A stretch of 64,000 nucleotides of DNA from Microstegium vimineum (lineage: Eukaryota; Streptophyta; Magnoliopsida; Poales; Poaceae): contig CM039126.1 of assembly GCA_022036555.1 (NCBI GenBank), forward strand, positions 496,001 through 560,000, written 5' to 3'. Below the pieces are notes generated by a model that saw only the letters and a program-made list of their open reading frames with translations, did not search any database and had not been told where the DNA came from. Position numbers and translations under genes: made by a program. Numbering within the stretch: position 1 is the stretch's first letter; each line of letters begins with the position of its first letter. Of this stretch, positions 34,032-46,865 are shown in pieces.

Positions 34032-36129
34032 ACTAGCTAGCTCTCCTTTTCCTCTCCACTCCTACCATTCTTTTCTCACCTCTCCCTCCCTCCTCATCTA
34101 AATCCACAGTACACTTGGTTCCTCGATCCTTCAGGTGGACAATTCAACTTCATTCTGCTCTGATCTGCTCCTATAACAAACAATACTAATAATCTAATAA
34201 TGTTTTGCCGACAACATGACGCCACAAGGGATCGAATCACACTCATAAAGTTTTCTGGTAAATGTTAGTAGTAGTAGTTTAAGGTTTTTTTATATTTGTT
34301 ATTCCACCTCCACGAGTGCATGCAGGAGAGCAGAAATTCTATGCTTATATTCCCTTGCTCACTTTAACCGCTTCATCTTATATACGTGATGATGATTATG
34401 ATGTGGTGTGCCTCTCTGCCTCACCAGTCATCAAGTAAAGATGCTTCTGCATGTCAAGCAGAGCTAGTGAAAAGAGGAGTATAATATATTCAGAGTAGAT
34501 ATCACTAGTGTTACTTAAACTTCTCCCAAATTCTGATTAGTTGTTGAGTGGCGGAGCTTTTATCTTTTCGTTAAAAAAATCTCATTCAGGTGCTGCTCCT
34601 AGTAAATTGGATGTTCAGATCCCTAAACTTGTGTTGAGTTCTCGTTCTAACTTGGTACTTGCAAATTGTTGCCCCTTAAACTTATTCCAGAGTTTGCATC
34701 GTGGTCCTAGTAATTGCAAATTGTACACTCAACCCCGCACCGCATCGTCCTTGCCTCCACCAAATCGCACACGCACGCCTCAACCATATGCAACTGCGTG
34801 TGTGTTGCAATGTGCTCGATCGCCCTATCACCTCATGCCCATCAACATTGTGTTTTCAGTGCGATGTTACACCCACGTTGATACTACGCTAGATCCGATG
34901 TTCCACGTTGCACACCAATGTAGGGAGGCGAGGGTGGGGAAAAAAAGGTACAATGAGATGAAGATAACTAGCTAGAACGAGCTTGTGCGCTATAGGGAAG
35001 AGGAAGGAGTGTGGTGTGGTAACTGTGGCAGAGTCAAGTGCATTTGCCATGATGTGGGACCCAACATAAATAGTAAGCTAGAGCGGGAGCTAATCGAGCG
35101 AAATCAAGGAGGGCCATGCATGGCGGTGAAGGCTCGATCATGACATGCAGTAGGACAGGCGACCAAGTGAGTGTGGTAGATCCTAGAAATCTAGACCAAT
35201 CGTGGTTGTAGGTTGATATAATGGTACAAGCAAGTTTACAGAATTGAGTGTGTATTTTACGAGTATTGGGACTGAGATGAAAACTTGGAACGATTTTAGA
35301 GAGTTCAAATACTATAGTATAAGCTTTGGGAGGTACAATGTACGAGTACCGGGGCTGGAATGATAAAACTCTGTATGAACCTCTCAAAGTCAGCACAAAG
35401 TGGTATGTATATATACAGATTATCATTGCAAGTGCAGCTAGAAGATAAAGGCACATGTGTATACCAAACACAGTGACAAATAAAGGGAGCAAGGGGCGCC
35501 TTTGAGAAAGAAAGGGAGGTGGCCACATCCTCATTTGTGTTTAGTGTCGTCGTGCTGGTGCTGGGTCTGGGTCTGTGGGTGTGTGGCCAGGCAGGCCAAT
35601 GCCAATGGCGACTGCATGATTGCCCACACACCAAAAGCTAAGTAAAGGGAGCTGCCGTGCACTCACTTCTGCTCCGTTCGAGCTAGACTACCCCAGCAGC
35701 AGCAGAGCAGCTATGGTAGCTAGCTAGGTTTCTGTAACCAATCTCATCTCACCCATCTTTTCTTTGCTTTTTTTTTCCTTCGTCAGAGAGAGAAGAGATG
35801 AGAGAAAGGCGTAGTACCTGAAACGATTCCCTGCATAATCGCATTACCGCATTCCATTCCTCTGCATACTTGCATTAATTGCATTTGCATCTCATCCCTC
35901 CTGCCTTCCTTCCTCCTCTCTTCCCTTCCCACCTCATCGATCCATCGCCAGACCAGGAGGGGGAGGGTCGCATCGCTTCGCCTGGTCGGTCGGGGGCCGG
36001 CGAGCCACAACACTATAAAAAGACCTTCCGCCGCCTGCGAACTGGGATCAGAGGCAAGCAAGCAAGGTCAGCCGGTGGTGTGGTGGACAGTGAAGAGAGA
36101 AAGAAACAGAGAGTGAGCCTGGGCATCGC
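34032..36129. other. Upstream region of the WAT1-like gene
   Basis: No gene is supported. Open frames at 34541-34975 and on the minus strand at 35034-35534 have no known domain. TATAAAA at 36014-36020 lies about 110 bases before the WAT1-like start codon and is its likely TATA box. Confidence 0.55.
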
Positions 36130-37785
36130 ATGATGATGATGACGACGACGATGCGGTCATGCCTCGGCGGCGGGCTGCCTGTGGCGGTGATGCTCTGCCT
36201 CAACGTGGTGGCGGCGGTCATGGTGTCGCTCGTCAAGGTGGCCATGGACGGCGGCATGAACCCGCTCGTCATCGTCACCCTGCAGCAGCTCACCGCCGCC
36301 GTCTTCCTCGCGCCAATCGCATTCTTTAAGGAGAGGTAATTACTCGTCCTAAGCAGCAACATCATCCATCCAATCCAATCGCTTCTCTTCTTGCTGACCC
36401 ACCCACCCAACCACCTTAGCTTTCTTCGTTCCCTTTCTTTATTTTTTTTTCAAGAAAAAAAAAGAAGCTAGAGATCGAGCTCAGCCTAATCGATCTTAGC
36501 ATGTCTTTTGTTGTTGCAAGCTGAATTGGATTGATTTGGATTTCATTCAGGAAAACGAGGCCAAAGCTGACGCTGGAGATCTTCGGTTACATATTCGTCA
36601 GTGCGGCGCTCGGGTATGTATGTAACGTACGTCGTCTTGATGTACAACAAGAGCCAATTGATGAATGAACTTAACTAACCGACCTGCATGCGCCATTGCA
36701 TCGCAGGGCAGCTCTGCGTCAGTACATGATCTTCGTGGCGCTACGCTACACGACGGCGACCTTCGTGACAGCCTTCTCCAACATCGCCCCGGTGCTGACC
36801 TTCCTCCTGGCCGTCGCGACGCGGTCAGAGGCGCTGAACCTCAAGAGCAGGCCGGGCATGGCGAAGCTGCTAGGCACGCTGGTGTCGGTGGCCGGCGCCA
36901 TGGTGCTCACGCTCTACAAGGGCGTGGAGCTCACCCACACCGCGGCGTCGGCGGCGCCGGCGGTGGCCTCGCGCCACCGGCCGACGACGGACGATAGCCG
37001 CGGGAAGTGGACGCTGGGCACCGTGGCTATCCTCGGCAACTGCGTCTGCCTCTCCTGCTGGTTCCTCCTCCATGGCCGCCTTGCCAAGAAGTACCCGCAT
37101 GTCTACTCCTGTAACGCGCTCATGTCGTTGCTTAGCTTCCTCCAGGTCGCTGTTGTTGGTCTCTGTACCCAGCGTAGCATCGCTCCGTGGATCATCACCA
37201 CCAAATTCGACATCCTCACCGTCCTATACGCCGTAATCCTTCCTTGTCATTTCTACTGTTCTCATCAACTAGCTAGCTAGCTAGCTAGCTAGCTCCATTA
37301 TCGATCATTCTGATGAATACTTCCTCAGGGCATCGTTGGATGCGGCGTCTCGTTCGTGCTGGTGACATGGTGCATCGAGAAGAGAGGGGCAGTGTTCGTG
37401 GCCGCCTTCATACCGGTGGTGCAGATCATCGTCTCCGTCATCGACTTCTCCATCCTGCACGAGCAGCTCTACCTCGGAAGGTACGTGCTAGTACGGAAGT
37501 GAAGTGTGAATGTCTGAATCTGAAATTCTGAATTCTGAATCCAATCCATCCACCTGACCTGCTGATCGAAACTGAAGTCACCTAAAGCTCTGCTCTGCTC
37601 TGCTCCTCCGATGCCCTTTGTGCAGTGTGCTGGGATCAGTGCTGGTGATAGGTGGGCTGTACCTTCTGCTGTGGGGAAAGAGGCAGGAGGCCCTGCTGCA
37701 CTGTCCTCCTCCTCCAAAGGTTGCCGAAGAAGACGCTGCTGCTGACAAAGAGCAGCAGCAGCAGCAAGTGCAGCAGCACAACTGA
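36130..37785 (+). CDS. WAT1-related protein (nodulin MtN21/EamA-like transporter)
   Basis: Five exons, 36130-36335, 36551-36613, 36707-37232, 37329-37480 and 37626-37785, join with correct phases at GT/AG borders. They give 368 residues, the normal length for plant WAT1-related (UMAMIT) proteins. About ten membrane helices form two EamA repeats, roughly residues 15-150 and 190-330. Diagnostic segments are LNVVAAVMVSLVKVAMDGGM, LRQYMIFVALRYTTATFVTA, NIAPVLTFLLAVATRSEALN, SCWFLLHGRLAKKYPHVYSC, VTWCIEKRGAVFVAAFIPVV and DFSILHEQLYLGSVLGSVLV. The C-terminal tail is Gln-rich. Family members export amino acids or auxin-related compounds across plasma membrane or tonoplast; the substrate here cannot be inferred. 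The start at 36130 has three further ATG codons directly behind it, any of which could serve. Intron 3 contains a CTAG tetranucleotide repeat. Confidence 0.95.
37269..37294. repeat. (CTAG)n microsatellite in WAT1-like intron 3
   Basis: About six uninterrupted CTAG units lie between exons 3 and 4. The unit is self-complementary. Confidence 0.9.
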
Positions 37786-38722
37786 AGAGCAGCATCCTCC
37801 CTCTGACTGTTGGTCGGTTGTAACAGTCCCAGCCAGCAATAAGATCTCCTTTTCCTCTTTTTTTGCCCCCCTTTTGGTGGTGTCTGCAGGGTGGTGGGCA
37901 ATGTTCCTTCCTTCCTTCTCAGATCAGATCAGATCGATCAGTCTGGTGCTGCCAACAAAGTGTTGTTTAGATTCTAATCCAAACAGTAGAATGGTCTTAA
38001 ATACAGTACTCCTACAGTCCTACTTGCTGATGATGATAGCAACATCACAAACTGAACCACCACTACCAGCTTAGTAGCCATTTTGTAGTCCTCGTCCTCT
38101 GGAGAAATTAATACGGAGTAGTAGAGTGTGGGTAATGCTGAAGAGCAGATTTTTTCTGCAAATATACGCAGTTGTTGTTCACCTTTTCGTATGCATGCTT
38201 CTGCATTATTATTATATTTATTTACTGCACAAAAAATTCCCGAGAAATGTGCAGAAAAAAATACAGTACGGATATGCTACTGTAAGCTTCTTGTGTAGTA
38301 ACTATGTTGGTTGTCAGGCGCAAATGTTCATTGTGCAGATATCAATTTCAATGTAAAATAAAGAATTCTCCTGCATTTTACATAAACCAAAATTTAAAAA
38401 ATATCTACAAGAGCTTTACAACAATTTTTTGTTGAATGAAATGGCAGGAGATCTGCCTAATCACTTTAGGTAGAAAAGTATAATTAATCATATTCCGAGT
38501 CATTTCACCACCACTCTTTTCATGTGCGTACCCGTATGACATTACTCATCATAACAAAAATCGAATAATAGACATAATAGAAGAGTACATATAAAGCCCA
38601 AAAGAAACAACCATAGTAAAATACAGAAGAAACTCACTCACTATCTACATTATATACGCAGTAGTACACCTTGGCCTCACGTACAGATGCAACACAAAAA
38701 CGTCAGATGCAAAATTGAACAG
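37786..38722. other. Convergent intergenic region between the WAT1-like gene and FNR
   Basis: No gene is seen. The left part is presumably the 3' untranslated region of the WAT1-like gene, the right part that of FNR. It is AT-rich beyond about 38340. Confidence 0.55.
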
Positions 38723-41324
<2,602 letters not shown>

Positions 41325-42532
41325 GGCGGCCACAGTGACGCACGCGTCCTGGGTGCACAATGAAGGAAGCCGGACCGGAGACGGTGGGGAGGGGGGAAGA
41401 ATGGAGGGAGGCCTGGCCGGAGATCAGATGATACACGACGGCAGGGCAGGAAAAGATGAGTGGAAGGCGGAGGAGATGAGGAGCAAGTGGTCGTGGTCTT
41501 TTGCAAAAATGTTCTTTGGTGTTTTCTCTGCTCCTACATGATTCGTTCGTGCCACTGGACTGGACCCACTTGGTCCATCTTTTTTTTCTCTCTCTCTTTT
41601 GTGTTTGTTGTGTTGCAGATTTCAGTCTTTCTTTCTGAATGCAACTGATTTTGATGTACACCTGGTTTTTATGAATGCAACTGATTTGATGTATACCTGG
41701 TTTTTATGTGATACAACTTTCATCTTATTTGAAGCTTTTCCTATCCATAGCAGACTCTTCAAATATGCTGGTTTGATTGGTCTGTGTGTTTCTTTATGAA
41801 TGAAGACTACAAACTAAGCCATTGATTTCAATTTTAAAGCACATAGAACTTTGAATTTTTTTTTTTTTGGGAATCCATGTATTGTCTGCAACTGAAAAGT
41901 TATGGTACCACACCATGGAATTGGGCATGCGCAAGTTATGTGATTGGCAATTGTTTCAAAGGAGATGAATGGAGTCCATATAAATATCAGCTTCATCCAA
42001 GACCAGAAAAATATGGTACAGGACCATTCCAGACAGCAGCCCAAACAGAGCATTCTGCTCCACAGAAGTTATGCAAGTACAGGGGGCCATTCTTTTTTAC
42101 TGGACTCTCCAAACGTTTGCTGCCGTTAGTCTCCGTCTGAGCAACTTTTTTGAGAAGCTAATCCAACGGTATAGACAGGGAAGGCGCCAGTCCCACCCCT
42201 GGGTAGTGGGTGCCAAATCCATTCTCATTCATTTAAAGGCTATGTTTCAGAAACCACCTGCACATTTCTGCAAAAAATAGTTTTTAGGAGAGAGTGGAAG
42301 AACTAAAAATAATCTGCACAATTTAGAACTTTATTCATGGCACAAATGCAGAGATAAGAACTGACTTTTATTTTTTCTCAAAACACAGGAGAGTTGTGCA
42401 TCATTATATTCAGAAGATGGAAAAAAGGACAAGAGACCAAACAACACAACACAACACAAAACCATAAACCACACACACTCTTAGGAAAGATGAAGAATTG
42501 AGTTGCAGTTACTGAAGAAATAATCGTGGCAC
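41325..42532. other. FNR 5' flank and CRAL-TRIO 3' flank
   Basis: No gene is seen. A direct repeat of about 36 bp (TGAATGCAACTGATTT-GATGTA-ACCTGGTTTTTATG) lies at 41636-41707. The right half is presumably the untranslated end of the CRAL-TRIO gene. Confidence 0.55.
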
Positions 42533-44767
42533 CTAATTGCGGAAATCAGGAGGCACAGTTTCTTCTACGAAGTATTCCTTTCTCACTGTCTCAGCATCGC
42601 AGAATCTTACCTAGCAGGAGCAACACAGCAGTAGATTGTAAGATTATCCATATCGTTGGATGAAGCACTAACCTAAGAGACAGGGAAAGCATACCAGGGA
42701 GGCGTATGATTTCAACAGAGGTTTGACAACCTGCCACATTGGTTGAAAAACAAATGGAGCATCGACAAAAAGAACTTGGCCAAGCCGCTTCGGGTAGTAA
42801 TAGTAAAAAACATCCATCTGGGAAAATGCGAGGGGGGCATTAGTTGTGATGTGTACACCAAAAAATTCATGTTCATATGTATAGAGCAAGAAATACATAT
42901 GTGATTGAAAAAGTCCATTAGATAAACTTGTTTTGTTTTTTTGCCTTCTGATTTCTGAGAGTCTGAACATGCCGTTTGTCTTTTTAAATGGATGTCTCAT
43001 CACAGTTTTCATATGCCGAAAAAGTTTCTTGTTTATTCGGTTGGAACTACTTCCTTGGAACAGATGTAACATTACATGAATGATTACTAACGTTTCCCTG
43101 TGGCATTACTGCCCTCTTTTTACATTCTTTTATATCTAGCAAATAAAAGTATGCATGTCTGCCACTGAACAACACAAAAGGTAACCAGAGATGCTTAGTC
43201 ATGCCTTGAAACTATCAAACTTACCAAAAACTTTAGGAACTGGAGATCACCATTTTGAAGTCATGCCTTGAAACTATCAAACTTACCAAAAACTTTAGGA
43301 ACTGGAGATCACCATTTTGAACACGAAAGCCTCGCAGATCAAAGATTCCAAGTATATTCTCTGTCCCTGAGGGAAGTCTGTTTACTGCCTTCTCGACCAA
43401 ATAGGCACATAGCTTCTGGTTTTCAACTGGATCTTGTGTCTGCAGTAGCATATTATACATGGATCATCATTATTATGAAGAACACATGCATGTTGAATAC
43501 TACGACATATCTGTAAGTTACAAATCAGGTAGCTAAGCTAAGCAATGTAGTTTAATTTTGGAGCTGCTATGAAGCATGAAGTACTACTGATAGTTTGCCA
43601 CTGCATACTGTCGTCCTTTGTTCTTTGTGCTATTCAAAAAATTGGAAACACTGTGTAGCTAATATCCCTGTTGAACATTTCCAAATCAAGAATAGGGACA
43701 AAAGAAACGCACCGAAGGGAAATGTTTGGCTGCCACTACAACTAGCACAGGCCTGCCGTAAATGTCTAAAGAATCATGTACATATGCCTTGCCAGTTTGG
43801 TACAAGCCTTTCACTGATTCTTCTGATAGCTCTGAAACACCAAAATCCTGACGCCATTTCTAATGCAGTTGAAAGGAAAACTGAAGATACCATACAAGTG
43901 CATATATAATTTTTTTCTTCACTGTAGCAGGAATTTATTTAGTGAGTAAAGAAACTGTTAGGTTTCCGATGAGGTTGCAAAACATGAACCTGCTTGAGGT
44001 GTGGTACCAGTGAGTGAATTAGAGGATACAATCGCCTTGGTGAGCTTGGAGACAGTTTCATCGACGGAGAATTTGCGGTCCTTTAAGAACCAGAGGACCA
44101 TGTTGTCGTCGTCCCTCCCGTTGCTGCCAGTGGGGAGGCCTGGGTGCTCCCTTGCTAGCCGTTCTTTCACCTCTAGGACAAGCTTCAGACGGGAAGCAAC
44201 CAATGAGGCATAGACAAGCTGATCATTTAGTAAAAAAAAGAGCGTCTCCAAGAGACCCTTTACATGGCTACTACCTCCGTCCCTAAAAGAATGCAATTGT
44301 GGGAATCGTGCCGGTCAAAATTGCTCATGTTTGACCATTTTATATTAAATACTATTAACATTTATGTCTCTAAATAATTTTATTATGAAAATATATTCTA
44401 TGAGTAATCAAATGATACTAGTTTCATATCACGAATCTTAATACTTTTTTATATAAATTTAGTCAAAGTTCAAACTGTTTGACTTCTCGAAAAGCGATAA
44501 TTGCATTCTTTTGGGGACGGAGGTAGTACTTATTAGTAAACAAAGCAAAAGGCATGCTCCCAATAGACTATCCAAAATCACTCTCAATCTGCTGGTGGCT
44601 CCAGGTAGCACAGTGCACACGCAGTGGGCCGCATAGGTAAAGGTTACCTTGGAGGTGGAGGTGGCATCTGGCGGGGCGGCGCTCTGGCAGCGCAGCACTG
44701 AGCTTCTGGACTTGAACGGAGGAGCACGGACGACGGAGCGGCAGAAGTAGCAAGAGGCGGTCATCAT
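42533..44767 (-). CDS. CRAL-TRIO (Sec14-like) domain protein, probably plastid-targeted
   Basis: Six exons on the minus strand are 44648-44767, 44030-44182, 43713-43859, 43287-43439, 42695-42817 and 42533-42610. All join in phase 0 and give 257 residues. Residues 1-40 ([20 protein letters not shown] and on) are Ser/Arg-rich like a transit peptide. Residues 41-91 contain [16 protein letters not shown] and [20 protein letters not shown], the CRAL-TRIO N-terminal part. Residues 92-245 carry the lipid-binding fold with [57 protein letters not shown] and [20 protein letters not shown]. It ends TVPPDFRN. Proteins of this type bind or exchange hydrophobic ligands such as phosphoinositides; the ligand is unknown here. 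Intron 1 holds a Stowaway MITE, and a 62-bp tandem duplication covers the exon 4 donor. An in-frame upstream ATG at 44806 is possible. Confidence 0.92.
43197..43320. repeat. 62-bp perfect tandem duplication spanning the exon 4 splice donor of the CRAL-TRIO gene
   Basis: Bases 43197-43258 and 43259-43320 are identical. Each unit carries the exon end CTAAAGTTTTTG and the donor GTAAG on the minus strand. The gene-proximal donor (43285-43286) keeps the frame. Using the distal copy would retain 62 bases and soon hit a stop. Confidence 0.92.
44271..44526. mobile_element. Stowaway (Tc1/mariner) MITE in CRAL-TRIO intron 1
   Basis: It is 256 bp with ends CTACCTCCGTCCC and GGGACGGAGGTAG, perfect inverts that follow the Stowaway terminal consensus. 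It is flanked by TA on each side (44269-44270 and 44527-44528). Subterminal AATGCAATT/AATTGCATT also invert. It is AT-rich inside. Confidence 0.95.
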
Positions 44768-45091
44768 CTTCCCTTTCTTAAGCTGTTGTTGGTCCCTGCA
44801 ATGCAAACGCCGCTGCTACGTCAGATTGTGGATATTTACACGCCTGAATCATCAAAGTTGGGGTCGGGCGCCCCACAGCAAAAACAGCGGCCTGAACCTG
44901 ACCCGACGACGCAGCAGACTGAGGGAGGGAACGAGGGAGCCTGGAGGCGGGGCAGCCGGCAGCTTTGCCGCGCCGCTGCCGTTGACCTCCCTGCTGCCTT
45001 GCCTTCTCCGTGGGCGTGGATGAAGAACTTGGTGGCCGTCCGGGGTGGAGAAGGAGAAGCGTGGTGGCTGCTCGCGCAGCGCAGGCAGAGG

Positions 45092-45827
45092 CAGTGGCGG
45101 ATCCAGAAATGGATCAAGGGGGGGGGGGGGGGGGGGGGCTAAATAATATAGACTATTTTATTTTTTTATTGGACACAATACACTAATAGATATAGCTAAA
45201 ATTGATAATTTGATATTGATTATAAGCATCTTTCTTAGAAAAATATTTTTTTATTCTACAAATTAAAATCAATCAATTTCGGACCACTAACTGATTGATG
45301 AAACTAACAATAAAAATAAAATATTAAAAGAGGAGAGAAAGAGGGGATTGTCAGCTCTCAGTTCTCACCCTTGAGACCTTCCTAGTCAAGGGGCCTGGGC
45401 GTTCGGTGGCTCGACAGTCAACGCTGGCCGGGGGTTGGGGCCTGCGGCGGCCGGCTGGGGCTCCGACGGTCCGGCCTCCGGGCTCTCTGTCCGGCTGTCC
45501 CGATGGACAGAGAGCGGGAGGGCCGGAGGGGCGAAGTGCCAAGGTCGGAGCAGAGGGCAGGAGGGGCGGCGCCGCCGTTCACCGGGCTCCGGGGTAGGCG
45601 AGTCGCGAGCAGGCGAGCAACCGAGGCGCCGAGCAGTCACGGCGGGCGGCGGCAGGGCGCGATGCGGAGAGGAGATGCGGCGCTGGGTGAGATTTTTTTA
45701 TTTTTTTACGAAGCGATGTGCGTGTGCGGTGTGCCTGCTGATTAGTTGCTGGTGGGCTACTGGGCTGTACATGTGCTGGGCTGAAAACATGTTCCAATTT
45801 TTTCCAGCCCACGAGCGTCCGCCAATG
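45092..45827. mobile_element. hAT-type non-autonomous element with GC-rich interior
   Basis: The left end CAGTGGCGGATCC and the inverted right end CATTGGCGGACGC are flanked by a perfect 8-bp duplication GGCAGAGG (45084-45091 and 45828-45835). A G run of 21 lies near the left end. The outer 250 bases are AT-rich while about 45390-45690 is very GC-rich, with several overlapping open frames and a 10-bp inverted repeat CTCTCTGTCC/GGACAGAGAG. The GC-rich core could be a captured gene piece, but no domain is recognised. It lies in the 5' flank of the CRAL-TRIO gene. Confidence 0.8.
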
Positions 45828-46048
45828 GGCAGAGGGGCCTGCCTGCCTGCTGCGGCTCGTGCACTCGGCGAGTCTGGCGCCGGGGGCTCTCCTCCAACAG
45901 CGTGCAGACACCAACACCAGGTGCAGTGCACTCTCTCTGAAAGGAAAAGGGGATGAGGTGGCTGTTGCTGTTGGGCTGGGTCATCCAAGATTTAATTAAT
46001 TTCTGACTTCTTTGGGTTGGGCCTGAACACAGAGATAACATGCAGCTG

Positions 46049-46273
46049 CAGTGGTGGATCCGGCTTGGGCCTCTCTCTGAGAAGATAAGAATGTTGTACG
46101 ATTCATCCATACACAAAGTCAGAAACTAACCATGGACTCGATGACCTGGAGCCTGGAGGGCGAGCCGCGAGCATCCTGTTGCCTGTTCGGTCTTTGTTAT
46201 TGGACTGAAAATTACAAGAGGGATATGATGTAACTGGGCCAACGACTAGGGCCCGGCCTGCAGATCCACCCCT
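46049..46273. mobile_element. Short hAT-type MITE
   Basis: It is 225 bp. The left end CAGTGGTGGATCCGG and the inverted right end AGGGGTGGATCTGCAG agree at most positions. A perfect 8-bp duplication TGCAGCTG flanks it (46041-46048 and 46274-46281). It is non-coding. Confidence 0.75.
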
Positions 46274-46281
46274 TGCAGCTG

Positions 46282-46860
46282 CATTTCCTTGTTTTTTTAG
46301 CAACCCGGCTAGTCACGCTGCTAGGTGGGGGCTGTTAAGAATTCCTTAATTAGAGGATTGATTGGTGGGCTCATACCATATATGTCCAGCATGCTATATC
46401 TATATAAAGGGACTACATGTATATTTATACATATCAATGAAAAGATGATTCTATACTTATCTCCAACGTGTTCTTCTGTATTGTTCTTGATGATTGAGAG
46501 CGGAAGACACATCTATCTAGATAAAGAAAAACTCGCACCTTGCTTGCTAGCTAGTTGGCTCGACTCAATTTGTTAATGGTTCGACTTGACTCAGTTCGTA
46601 TATAACGAGTGGAGAAACTTTTAGCTTGTATAATTGACAAGTTAGCTAAAGTTGGCTCGTGAACCTAACACACTAAATTTATTGATTTTACTTTTATTTA
46701 TTTTTTTATATTTTAACCTTCTAACTTGTTAAGATAACGAGCCGAGCCGATGTAGCTTATCATCTTAATAAGTCATAATAAATCGAGCCGAGATCGCTAA
46801 TTAGATAGTGAAGAGTAACTTGGTTGATGTGGCACCACAGTTATCATCTAGATTGTCCAT
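46282..46860. other. Intergenic stretch left of the solo LTR
   Basis: No gene is recognised. It is AT-rich with short CTCGA/GAGCCGA words. The following five bases (46861-46865, ATGAT) are the left target duplication of the solo LTR. Confidence 0.5.
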
Positions 46861-46865
46861 ATGAT

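Noticed and set aside
41325..41360. Upstream in-frame ATG at 41358-41360 as the FNR start
   Set aside because: It would add 12 residues ahead of a normal transit-peptide start ([11 protein letters not shown]). Kept only as a less likely alternative.
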